Part shown: positions 1 through 7,867 of the stretch, piece by piece | Layout of the letters: each line of letters begins with the position of its first letter | Numbering within the stretch: the first letter of the stretch is position 1 | NCBI GenBank assembly: GCA_014925825.1 | Contig: JACGCK010000553.1 | Span: forward strand, 1-15,473 | Length of the DNA: 15,473 nucleotides | Direction of reading: 5' to 3' | Source of the DNA: Pholiota molesta | Taxonomy: Eukaryota; Basidiomycota; Agaricomycetes; Agaricales; Strophariaceae | Translations under genes and position numbers: made by a program | Notes under the pieces: model-generated | What the model was told of the DNA's origin: nothing | Database searches by the model: none | What the model saw: the letters and a program-made list of their open reading frames with translations, nothing else

Positions 1-802
1 TTCATCGAAAGGTTTCGATACTTATCTACCTCTTCTAGAAGTGGAGCGGCTCTGAATTTCACAAGACGTCTCTCAAAACCATCGGGCTCACAGTGCAGCT
101 CAACCATTCCAGTATGTTCTGCGAAAGCCCTGTCCCATGCCACGCCAATATGCTCGTTCTCCATACAAATGGTATACATTCCATTGCGCTTCAATACTGC
201 GGATGCCAGCGCGCCATTCCCCACCACCTTCAACTACTTCGCCGACACCTCTATCCCGCCTCGCAGATATCCGTGAAGACTTGCGCAACTTTCGAACTTC
301 TGCGCCACCTTCACAAATTGTCACTATCAACAAAGGCGTCAACCTATGATTTTATCGATGCTAGAAAAGTCGACGAACAGTACTGGAATCGACCCCCAAA
401 GTTCGATACCGAGCGCTATTCCGAATGATAATGCAGTGGCGACACCTTCAGATGTTGAAGTGGGCTGGCATACAGCATGAGACGAACGGCGTTGCTGGCA
501 TCCAGCTGGCCAGCTAGCAGTCAGATGTCGTCTTGCCGCATCCAGGTATCAACCTCTTGAGCGGATGGGAGAAGCTCCTGATGAAATGAAGTAGGTGAGT
601 TCGGTATATTGTCTTTGCTTCGTCAGCTAATCAAATTAAGATTTCTTTATATGATGCTTATTTGCATGGATGCGAACTTTGCCTCAAGAACCAGCTGGTG
701 TCGAACTACTCGCAAGATCCAGGATTGGGAATAGGCTGGGCTTATATGGTGCCACGTAAGCCTTATGAAGCATACGTCCTGAGCAAAGCTAGCGAGGAAG
801 AT

Positions 803-857
803 GTACGACTTCTCTTCAGATTGTTTGAAATATCCTCTCATTTTCTCCGTCTTACAG
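803..857 (+). other. Intron within KDZ pseudogene
   Basis: A 55-nt GT-AG intron (gtacg...ttacag) with a pyrimidine-rich 3' end. Splicing joins ...KASEED to ISTCVGFQAL, which is the expected order for KDZ proteins (the ST-CxG motif follows directly). Retention of such introns shows the copy arose at DNA level and is not a processed copy. Confidence 0.8.
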
Positions 858-2104
858 ATTAGTACTTGTGTTGGCTTCCAGGCGCTTTCGAAATCGAATA
901 CGAAGTCCTCAGTTGGACTGAGGTATACCGGCACCAACATCACAGTTTGTGGGCGGTCTGAAATGGTCTCCTCTGGGCGTTGGAAATTTGCAAAAGGGAG
1001 AAAGGTATGTTATAGCATTTTATAAATCGATTCAGGAATGCTGAGTATGGTTTAGATACCCCAACATGGACTACATCTTCGGCTCTACGCTTCAGTTTGT
1101 CGCGATCCATCTCGTCCTCATTAGCTACGACATTATGTGTCAGTGGTTTATAATCTCTCAAAAGGATCAACGAGGATTGGCCGGAGCACATCAAACCTCG
1201 ACATAACGTCACGTTCATACCAGCTATCCCCAAGCTTCATGAGCCGATGCATAAGGCAGTTGGCCATGAGGTTTTTTCGCTCAACTTTATCAAAGGTTCC
1301 GGTCATTCGGATTGCGAATGCGTCGAACGTGTGTGGGCGTCTCATAATGCGCTGGCAAACTCCACAAAAACACAAGGCCCAGGATCACGACAGGATGTCC
1401 TAGACGACCACTTTGGCTTTTGGAACTGGGAGAAGTACACGGCAATGGGGTCTACGCTCTTGCGAAGGTACAAGGCTGCCGTCCGCGAGCGTAATTTGCA
1501 AGTGGAGGGGTTTCGAGGACTAACTGAGTCCTTGGATAAGGATCTCGTCACAAGCTGGGAGAAAATCTGCACAGAGTGGGATGAGGATAAATTTCCGAAG
1601 ACGAAAAAGAATCCGTACCAGTTGGACACAGCAGGTACGCCAATAGTTCTACGTCAATGTATCGTCTAGACTCAAAGATGACGATAGATGTATCTGAAGT
1701 CCAAGTCAGGAAGGACCTCGCTGAAGAGGAGGCAAAATTTTTGGAGAGCGGTGGCACCTTCTTACACGCTACTACGGCGTCGGCGTTCATTTACATGGGT
1801 TTGGATTTGGAAGAGACCCAGTAGGTTCTGTTCCTATGTTCATGTTTCAAAAGCTCAACTGATTTGTTATAGGCGCCGTATTCGTCGCCTGGCGAAGTCT
1901 ACAGCTGTAAATCCAACCCTGCGAAGGGGCGGTGATCTGACCGAGCAGCGAAACGCTCTCATTTCCCGAATTCGCGCTTGGGAGCAGCTGCTTCCGATAT
2001 ACGTGCCCGGCCTCCTTCAGTATCACTCCGACTACCTCCCTCGGAAAGAAGGTCCAGCAATCCCGAGGATGCCGCCATTTGGCTTCCATCCCGGTTGCCT
2101 GAGC

Positions 2105-2112
2105 CCCATCGG
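2105..2112. repeat. Left 8-bp target-site duplication of hAT-like element
   Basis: CCCATCGG directly abuts the left inverted repeat and matches the right copy exactly. In the KDZ frame it codes for the end of EPHR. Confidence 0.9.
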
Positions 2113-2145
2113 CAAGGGGTGTGCAGCGGCAAAATCCGGCATATG

Positions 2146-2190
2146 GGGTAGGGAGGGGGGGTGCCTTCATGAGGCCTTAACCAAACTTTT
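2146..2190. repeat. Subterminal direct repeat, left copy, in hAT-like element
   Basis: A 45-nt stretch starting GGGTAGGG with a G-rich run and ending in the 17-mer GCCTTAACCAAACTTTT (2174-2190). The same layout and same length recur at 2821-2865 with an identical 17-mer. Because the repeat is direct, not inverted, it is separate from the terminal inverted repeats. It may be a transposase-binding region or a relic of internal duplication. Confidence 0.75.
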
Positions 2191-2820
2191 TTCTCGAGAC
2201 AAAATCTCTGCTCAGGGGGCCATATCTGCATTCATTTGTATGCTTAGCAGTCAAAATATGATGTTTCTGACACCTGTTACTTAAATACAAGATATTAGGT
2301 TTGAACAAGTCTATATAACCCAGTATAATAGCCTATTAATTGCCCGTAGAGTCTCTATTTGGTTCTGAATATAAAGAAAATCAAAATCTATAAGTTAGTG
2401 TCATCTCTAAAGGAAACATCTAGGTCCAAAAACAGCTGAATCAATGTTTATATATATTTTACTAGTGCTTAAGGTTTTTTTTACCTTGTCCACTACCTAG
2501 CAATCTTATTCCAAGCTTCATAGGTAAGAATTTGTGTATATGATTCTTCTTAGAATGATTCTGTTAAGTAATTCTCAAGTAAATAATATAGAATGGGCCT
2601 AACTCTATAGAGCTATCATTATAGAGATCTCAATATATAATATATAGTGTAGCCTAGCCTTTTGCTCATATTTAGATTATGAATGTCCAACCTATACCCA
2701 TACCCACTGACCATGGGTCAAACTCGCTATGGGTCACCCTTGGGGGTTGTTTGTGTCATATATTATCTATTTTAAGTAATGATGCAATCAAAACATGTGA
2801 TTTATTTCCTTTTTTGGAGT

Positions 2821-2865
2821 GGGTAGGGGGGGAGGGGGGACCAAATTTGCCTTAACCAAACTTTT
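2821..2865. repeat. Subterminal direct repeat, right copy, in hAT-like element
   Basis: Partner of 2146-2190: same 45-nt length, G-rich start, and an identical final 17-mer at 2849-2865. The middle of the repeat differs between copies. Confidence 0.75.
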
Positions 2866-2904
2866 CGACCTCATATATCTGAGATTTTTTTCGCACACCC
2901 CTTG

Positions 2905-2912
2905 CCCATCGG
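2905..2912. repeat. Right 8-bp target-site duplication of hAT-like element
   Basis: CCCATCGG directly follows the right inverted repeat. It continues in frame into SRICVTGLPAIEER of the KDZ C-terminal part. Confidence 0.9.
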
Positions 2913-3857
2913 TCAAGAATCTGCGTCACCGGCTTGCCAGCAATTGAGGAAAGAATTCGCGATGCGCAGCTGCCGGACTCGCTAGAAAATGTCAAAAGAA
3001 TTCTCAAAATCAAGAGCCGAATGATCGCTTTCAAGAATAAGAACATTCGCGGACAAAGAGACGGGACACGATCACGGGCAGTCATTGACCGCGTGCATGA
3101 TAGGGCAAGGTATTCCGCTGAGAAGTACAGAGAAGCTCGAACTGCCAAATATGCTCTGACAGGTCCTGGAGAGTGGGAGACGAAGTATCGTGTTCTCGAA
3201 GACGGTGACGTTCGAGGATATCAGGACCCAAATCGTCTTCGCCAACGTGTTGGACGTCGGGGTGTGTTGGAGGATGACCAATTAGAAGGGCCTACGGGAG
3301 TTCTCTTGGAAGATAGTGAGGAATTCACCCTCTTCGACGAAACTCGACGCCGCCGCGATGGGACTGGAGAAACGCGCCGGACTCTGTCTTGGATTTGGCT
3401 GACCACACCGTCCTCCGCGTCAGACGATGACAAGGATGACGTCCTGCGTTCAGAATGGGCTAGGAGCCGGGCAAGGGCCACTCGAGGGCGCGAGGAAGTC
3501 ATGATCCTCAAGGAGGAAATGCGGCGAGTCCTGGCATATCTCGAATGGAAGGCTACGTGGTGGAGAGCTCGAGAACACGGCAGGGATGGCATCACAAAGG
3601 ATTTGATGGAAGGTCTTGCATCTTACTCTCGGTCTCAAGCACGCCTGCAGGAAAGCCTCGCAGCTCACTTCCGACGGCTGTGGGCGTCGCCGCTGCAAGA
3701 AGATATTCCCCCCGCCGACTTAGAGGGCAATAGCGCAGATTCAAATGTAATCATTGACGAGGACGAGGACGATTATGACGAAGGCGATGCAGATTTTCAT
3801 GCGGGTTACGACGACGGCGAGACGGCTTTGATTGAGACGCCCGTAATGGCGCCGTAG
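2905..3857 (+). pseudogene. KDZ transposase C-terminal part, open reading frame after the hAT insertion
   Basis: An uninterrupted frame of about 317 codons runs from the right target duplication to TAG at 3855-3857. It begins HRSRICVTGLPAIEERIRD and carries the family's basic region (IKSRMIAFKNKNIRGQRDGT, RSRAVIDRVHDRARYSAEKY), then GPGEWETKYRVLEDGDVRG, a Trp-rich stretch (KATWWRAREHGRDG) and a strongly acidic tail (DEDEDDYDEGDADF). The first usable in-frame starts are non-ATG or internal, so it cannot make a normal protein alone. It is the 3' half of the gene ending at 2112, not an independent gene. It contains no frameshift, unlike the upstream half. Confidence 0.85.
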
Positions 3858-3932
3858 AAGGGCCGAACGCACAGCGGGAGCATAGGTAGATGGATTCTAA
3901 ATATAGCGTGCTGCCCCGAACATCCGAACATC

Positions 3933-3960
3933 GTCATCCATAAGTATTAAGGCGCATCCA
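3933..3960. repeat. Spaced 28-bp direct repeat, copy 1
   Basis: GTCATCCATAAG followed by a variable middle and CGCATCCA. The partner at 4263-4290 keeps the 12-mer and the terminal 8-mer exactly. A looser match (CTAAATATA) lies upstream of each copy, near 3897 and 4248. Confidence 0.6.
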
Positions 3961-4062
3961 GCCCTTACAGTGGCCTAGGATGCCTGAAATTTCGCCCAAG
4001 CATAGAATACGTATCGTACAATGATTATCCAGTGAGTTAGCATCATAGAGGAGGAAGCCATG

Positions 4063-4108
4063 CCGCGGGGGGGGCATATAGAGTGTTTTGGTCCCATTCC
4101 CCCCGCGG
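4063..4108. repeat. Inverted repeat CCGCGGGGGG / CCCCCCGCGG
   Basis: Perfect 10-bp arms at 4063-4072 and 4099-4108 with a 26-nt spacer. Could fold as a strong GC hairpin, or be the remnant ends of a very short insert; no flanking duplication was found. Confidence 0.55.
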
Positions 4109-4169
4109 GCGCCCGGAGTCCCCGGGACGGAAAGCCAAAGATAAGCGATCAATTCCATTAACCGGGGAA

Positions 4170-4207
4170 GCGATCAATGATCATGATAAGATTTTGATCA
4201 TGATCGC
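4170..4207. repeat. GATC-rich hairpin
   Basis: GCGATCAATGATCA at 4170-4183 pairs with TGATCATGATCGC at 4195-4207, with a single unpaired A. A nearby direct repeat AAGCGATCAAT occurs at 4143-4153 and 4169-4179. Confidence 0.55.
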
Positions 4208-4262
4208 TATCAATATGACGACGCCCTTCTAAATAAAGCTACAGTGCTAAATATAATCAAAG

Positions 4263-4290
4263 GTCATCCATAAGCACCCCGCCGCATCCA
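4263..4290. repeat. Spaced 28-bp direct repeat, copy 2
   Basis: Partner of 3933-3960, offset exactly 330 bp, 22 of 28 positions identical. The variable centre is C-rich here and AT-rich in copy 1. Confidence 0.6.
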
Positions 4291-4379
4291 CCCATTGCCC
4301 GCCCTCTATGGGCGCGGAAACACCCAATATAGGTCGAGAATAATCCCCTCAATATTTCCCCGCCCTCTCCGCGGCCAAA

Positions 4380-5061
4380 ATGGCCGCCCACGACGAGCGG
4401 GGGCCAATTTACTGCTTTGGAGGCTGTTCTGTGCATTGTTTACATATGTTTACTGATCCCGCCCCCAGCAACAAGCACCAACCCACCCCCGGCACACATA
4501 ATGCCGGCCCCTCTAGGAGACCTTGGGCAAGCATCCGCTATACATGTATGACCCATGTTGGGCAGTTAGCCTCATGTCATATATCAGGCTGGCTACTACT
4601 AGTGGCATGGCGGGACGACGTGGGTGGATGTTGGCTGGGCGGACGAAAACGCGCATCGCGCACAACGGCTGGGCGGACGATGGCGTGGGTAGACGGCAAT
4701 GCGTGTGCGCGGACGACGGCTTGGGCAGACTGGGCGCCGCATGACTCGCGGGCTCCATGCGACTGCCCATGGCGGACTTCGCCATCGACTCGCCGCCGCT
4801 GAGAACGACGACAGGATGCTCCGCATCCACTATGCTCTGCGCCCTTTCCGGGGATGAGCGTGCCGTCCCTGCCCTCTCGCCCGAGCCGCGCGCTCCTGCA
4901 CCTGCACCAGTCCGCGGCCTTCGCGCGGCGTAGCCCCCAGTCCCTTGCAACCGCCGACAACCACCCCCCAGACCCCTCGACATCGACATTGATCGACTTC
5001 GACGGACACCATTGCCGTGCACCCGCATCGCACGAACTACGCCCACCCTGCGAACGATCGT
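4380..5061. other. GC-rich stretch with no supported gene
   Basis: Open frames exist on both strands (a 225-codon minus frame at 4513-5190 is the longest) but they overlap heavily and are low in complexity (Arg, Ala, Gly, Ser). They show no family motif and follow from GC richness. The 14-mer GGCTGGGCGGACGA occurs twice at 4633-4646 and 4667-4680 (34-bp period), with a degraded third copy near 4707-4730. Confidence 0.45.
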
Positions 5062-5163
5062 GAGATGGGCAACATACCGACCTTCTCGTCGACGTGCGCC
5101 GCCGCCGTACACGACTGCCTGCGGGATGGCGTCTCGTACCTGCCCATGAACGATGACGTGAAG
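5062..5163. repeat. Degenerate direct duplication, copy 1
   Basis: From GAGATGG to GTGAAG this 102-bp stretch matches 5369-5459 with substitutions and a deletion of about 11 nt in copy 2. On the minus strand both copies read AAHVD..VG and then a consensus splice donor (GTATGT here at 5072-5077). This hints at a duplicated exon on the minus strand. Confidence 0.6.
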
Positions 5164-5368
5164 CAAACGTCCGTGAGTGCTCCGTCGCACCTATGGCCGT
5201 TACTCAATGTGCTGCCTTTTCGTTCAGCGCGGAGCCGCGGGATCTCTGGGAGTGACGGGCACGCCGCCGGGGCCCGGGCAGCGCGCAGAAATCGAATTTG
5301 ATCGCATGCGAGGACGAGATGGGAAACGAGGGGAGAAAAACGGTTAGCAATGCGACATCGCATTCGAG

Positions 5369-5459
5369 GAGATGGACAACTTACCGACCTCCTTGTCAAC
5401 GTGTGCCGCCATCGTGCACGGCTGCCGCCTCGTACCTTCCCGTGAACGGCGGCGTGAAG
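5369..5459. repeat. Degenerate direct duplication, copy 2
   Basis: Partner of 5062-5163, about 307 bp downstream at the left edge and 91 bp long. On the minus strand the matching donor site reads GTAAGT (5379-5384). Frames in the two copies diverge after the deletion, so at least one copy is not coding now. Confidence 0.6.
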
Positions 5460-5485
5460 GGCTCGGCGCGATCAACCCCTCTGTT

Positions 5486-6151
5486 TTATTTACCAATGAG
5501 GAGGCCTGAAGTCGACGCGCGCCATCGTTGTTTGGGGCTGCGATTTCTAGTCTGTGAATGCGTAGCCGGGTGTGATAGCCAGCTGTCGGCGGCGAATTTT
5601 ATGTTCGTGTTTACCTGCAAAAACACTGCATGGACATGCTGGTGGTCGACAAGGGGAAGGGGTCTGAACCGGTATTTCCTCATTACCCGGCGCAACAACA
5701 GGAATATTCTCATCCCGTGTTGGATCCTCTCCGGTGAATTATCTTGAATTGAATCGGTGGTGGGGTCGATCGTAGGATTGACCGCCGTCGATGTAGACGA
5801 TATATCGACTATGCCATTTTCGGCATGCTGTTGACGACTCGTCGTGTCCTGGAGCTGTTTCGTCCATTCTAGTTCTTCGTCCGTCGCGTTCCTGGCAGTA
5901 GGAGCAGTCACAGTAACTTCTTCTCCAGTATCAGGAAAGAAACCGGCATCTGTCGCAATTTGCACCCCATGATCGCTGAATAATCGTTCACGCATCGTTT
6001 CTCAAGCTCGATCAACATCCTCTTCGGCCTGGGTAAGTAGGCTTGAATACATTCCTTCGTCTACTTCATCTCCTGTTGGTTCCTCCTCCCCCCCTTTGTA
6101 TTCAAATTCTATGCCTTCTGCATTTCGCCAGTGGTTTCGGCTTCCAAAAGT
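5486..6151 (-). pseudogene. Broken reading frame of unknown family
   Basis: Reading the minus strand from about 6151, where CCGCAG could be a splice acceptor, one frame gives TFGSRNHWRNAEGIEFEYKG, an acidic stretch (GGEEEPTGDEVDEGMYSS), then an in-frame TGA at 6002-6004. It continues as MRERLFSDHGVQIATDAG and a Ser/Thr-rich region to a stop at 5486. The frame on both sides of the TGA is the same and the composition (acidic, polar) is protein-like, which suggests a decayed gene. I do not recognise a domain. The last 70 or so codons (to 5486) look less protein-like and may be non-coding. A chance frame remains possible. Confidence 0.35.
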
Positions 6152-6310
6152 CTGCGGTCGTGTGCACTACCTGCACACTGGCATTCATGGAAATATTGGA
6201 TGTTTTCGGCGACACAGCACCTGTTGCTCCTGCACAGGTGGCGATCCATTCAAAAAGGTTTGCTACAGTGTGCGTATATAGGTCTCAAAGGCAAATCGTA
6301 AATTCAAGGT

Positions 6311-6336
6311 ACAAAAATACATAACAAAAATACATA
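6311..6336. repeat. Perfect 13-bp tandem duplication
   Basis: ACAAAAATACATA occurs twice head to tail at 6311-6323 and 6324-6336, in the AT-rich stretch downstream of the minus-strand gene that ends at 6490. Looks like replication slippage. Confidence 0.8.
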
Positions 6337-6489
6337 AGTACAGTGCGGCATAGCTAGGCATACACAGATACATCCAGAATGCGAACCACAATAGCATAAC
6401 GAAAACAAGCAATCAAAATGTCACTAGGGAATTGAAATAACAGGTGGCATATATAAAGGTCCAAGGAGGCAGGTAGTCAGAAAGAGTAA

Positions 6490-7579
6490 CTAATGAGTAC
6501 AGACGAAATCAGCGATTGGGAGCAAACCTCTTTTTTCGGAAGCTCCCAGAGCTGCAACTGGTGCGTTGATGAGCTCGTGCATGACCCCAGCATTGCTGTT
6601 GACATGATGCGCTGCAACGTTGCCTCGATTGCGGATAGCTGATATAGATTGTGTGAGCAACCTCATTGCCTCTGGTGAATTTTTGAGAATGATGATGGCG
6701 GGGTCGCGCCGCTCAGCATCAGCGTCAAGAATATCGAGGGCAATGGCGAGTCTTTTCGCATCTTGCAGGTGGATCGGTAGGCTTCGATCCTCACCGGCAC
6801 TTAGCCGTTCCCGCCATTGGAGGGATGCACTGAAAATGGTTGAGCCGCATGGGAGAGCTGCTGCAGCCGCTAACCGTGCTTGAGCTGCGTCCAGCAAACT
6901 TCTTAGGCGGATATTCGTCAAAGGATACGATTCCGCAGACTGAAGAGAATAAAGCACTGGTTAGTCACATTATTGATTAGTGCCAGAGTTTACAATGGGC
7001 GTACTGCTGAAATAGTTTCTGCCCAATCCAGGAATAGGGTGAAATGCTCCTTTATGTCCTCAATTTCTTTAATTAGGGACAGGATCTTGTCCCGCTGCTC
7101 CTCGATCTTCTTCTCCATTCGTGCCTCGCGTTGGTCCCTGCGCGCCTCGCGCTCCTCCAATGCGCGAACCTATTATATCAAATCGATTATCATTCGATTT
7201 ATAAGGTCTGTTTTAGGAGACTACGAACCTGCGAACTCAACCTGCTGATTATAGCGTTCACTGCATCATCTGGGCCACCCCCGGGCCCAAACTGCGACTG
7301 GCTCCGCCCTTGCTTTCTTCCTCGAGCTCTTGAGCCTCCGCCGCGGTTGCGTGATGCCTTTGCTTCCTTTCGTGCCGTGAGATCTTCCATCCGCTCCGCT
7401 TCCGACTCAAGCTCCGGCGCAAGGGGTGGGAGGTTTGCCATCGCTGCGGCTGCTGCCGTCAAGGTGGTTGTCGCCTTCAGAGTAGGAGAATGGGGTGGGG
7501 AAGACGAGGCAGAAGGCCCGCTGACAGACAGAAAGGGCAGCTTGGGTGGATTGGATGGTAACAGGTTGCGTGATGGCAT
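6490..7579 (-). CDS. Three-exon hypothetical protein, coiled coil plus helical C-terminus with RGNVAAH motif (321 aa)
   Basis: Exons on the minus strand are 7579-7229, 7169-7005 and 6939-6490 (TAG). Introns 7170-7228 (59 nt) and 6940-7004 (65 nt, with CTAAT/CTAAC branch-like sites) are GT-AG and both in phase 0, giving 117+55+149 residues with no stop. The start MPSRN has A at -3. Residues about 1-60 are Pro/Ser/Ala rich; 75-100 are basic and Gly-rich; about 105-165 form a charged heptad-like coiled coil (LEEREARRDQREARMEKKIE). The C-terminal 150 residues are Leu/Ala helical and include IRNRGNVAAHH (R at 277, H at 283). I recall similar uncharacterised proteins in Agaricomycetes but cannot name the family. 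The R-x5-H arrangement resembles HEPN/DUF4145-type motifs; this is inference. It looks intact, unlike its neighbours. Confidence 0.72.
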
Positions 7580-7693
7580 GGTCAGAGGGACAAAGGTTGT
7601 ATCGTGGCGATGGAAGCGGGGCTCGGCTAGAGTTGTAGTTCTTGCCCTTTGTCGCCCTCTTTGTACTTATTTTTTACCGTACCAGCTTTTGTG

Positions 7694-7701
7694 TATTTAT
7701 A
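7694..7701 (-). promoter_or_regulatory. TATA box for the 6490-7579 gene
   Basis: TATAAATA on the minus strand lies about 115 nt upstream of the ATG at 7579, a plausible distance for a fungal promoter with a short leader. No transcript evidence is available. Confidence 0.5.
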
Positions 7702-7776
7702 GCAGCTGCAAAACCCCTTCCGGGAGTTATGCGATATCAGACAGACAACTCGGACACAGGAAGCAGACCGCGCGAC

Positions 7777-7846
7777 CTGTGTCGCAATTAATAGGACGAG
7801 AACACTTCCTCTGACACTTCCTCTTTCCCAGAACATAGTACTTGGA
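7777..7846. repeat. Upstream duplication, copy 1 (91-bp period)
   Basis: Starts CTGTGTCGCAATTA, contains GAGAACACTTC, then TCCCAGAACA, and ends AGTACTTGGA. The same ordered blocks recur at 7868-7941. It lies 200-270 bp upstream of the minus-strand gene's ATG. Confidence 0.75.
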
Positions 7847-7867
7847 ACTTTAAGTAGACCATGCCGT

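Larger units (their letters stand above)
39..2112 (+). pseudogene. KDZ transposase, CxC2 and catalytic part, frameshifted
   Basis: A polypyrimidine run ending in TAG at 36-38 looks like a splice acceptor, so coding sequence probably resumes at 39. Residues coded at 39-428 carry the CxC2 signature (HTNGIHSIALQYCGC, then AIPHHLQLLRR). Intact-looking introns are 591-640, 803-857, 1005-1055, 1635-1669 and 1821-1872; each joins family-consistent protein, for example EMK/FLYMM across 591-640. Frame changes are needed near 428, 500-575 (several), 681, 970, 1150 and 2050. The core at 1154-2046 is the best preserved: YDIMCQW (just upstream), INEDWPEHIKP, SDCECVERVWAS, GPGSRQDVLDDHFGFWNW, NPYQLDTA. The usual glycine of the DGEG-like motif is Cys here. 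It ends at the hAT insertion after codons for RLPEPHR. Non-functional as it stands. Confidence 0.87.
2113..2904. mobile_element. Non-autonomous hAT-like element (792 bp) inserted in the KDZ gene
   Basis: The ends are perfect 12-bp inverted repeats: CAAGGGGTGTGC at 2113-2124 and GCACACCCCTTG at 2893-2904. An imperfect extension inward covers roughly 35 bp. The element is flanked by an identical 8-bp direct repeat, CCCATCGG, at 2105-2112 and 2905-2912. An 8-bp target duplication with C-A-rich-G ends is the hallmark of the hAT superfamily. The inside is AT-rich with no long reading frame, so any transposase must come from elsewhere. It also holds a 45-bp direct repeat near each end (2146-2190, 2821-2865) and a CCCATACCC/ATGGGTC-rich palindromic patch near 2690-2745. 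Removing it with one target copy puts the KDZ frame on both sides back in phase. Confidence 0.9.
1..3857 (+). mobile_element. Remnant of a KDZ (Kyakuja-Dileera-Zisupton) DNA transposon, 5' end outside the window
   Basis: The whole stretch reads as one degraded CxC2-type KDZ transposase gene on the plus strand, in family order: CxC2 region, DxGLGxGWAY-like region, YDIMCQW block, catalytic DxExxER-type block, GPGSRxDxLDDHFGxWNW block, then a basic and acidic C-terminus. KDZ proteins are large DDE-type transposases common in basidiomycete genomes. The copy is truncated by the left edge, split by a hAT-like element at 2113-2904, and disabled by many frameshifts. I could not identify the element's own terminal repeats; the right end must lie beyond 3857 and is not visible by eye. 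Confidence 0.88.
3858..4379. other. Gene-free stretch with hairpins and spaced direct repeats
   Basis: No coding sequence is supported. It holds a 28-nt direct repeat (3933-3960 and 4263-4290, 22 of 28 identical, exactly 330 bp apart), a perfect 10-bp inverted repeat CCGCGGGGGG/CCCCCCGCGG (4063-4072, 4099-4108), and a GATC-rich hairpin at 4170-4207. It could contain the 3' end of the KDZ element or another short element, but no termini are proven. Confidence 0.5.

Noticed and set aside
1688..2284. 198-codon plus-strand frame as an independent gene
   Set aside because: It runs through an intron (1821-1872) and into the hAT-like element; only parts of it match KDZ, in a spliced arrangement.
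4063..4207. Hairpins as CRISPR-like or attachment sites
   Set aside because: No regular repeat-spacer array; the sequence is clearly from a eukaryote and the repeats are isolated.
4513..5190. 225-codon open frame on the minus strand
   Set aside because: Low-complexity Arg/Ala/Gly/Ser translation in GC-rich DNA, overlapping frames on both strands, no motif, no splice logic.
6445..6462. TATATAAA on the plus strand as a promoter
   Set aside because: It points into the 3' end of the minus-strand gene and no plus-strand gene follows.
7131..7814. 227-codon open frame on the plus strand
   Set aside because: It lies antisense to the three-exon gene at 6490-7579, which has coherent introns, a coiled coil and a promoter; the plus frame shows no motif.
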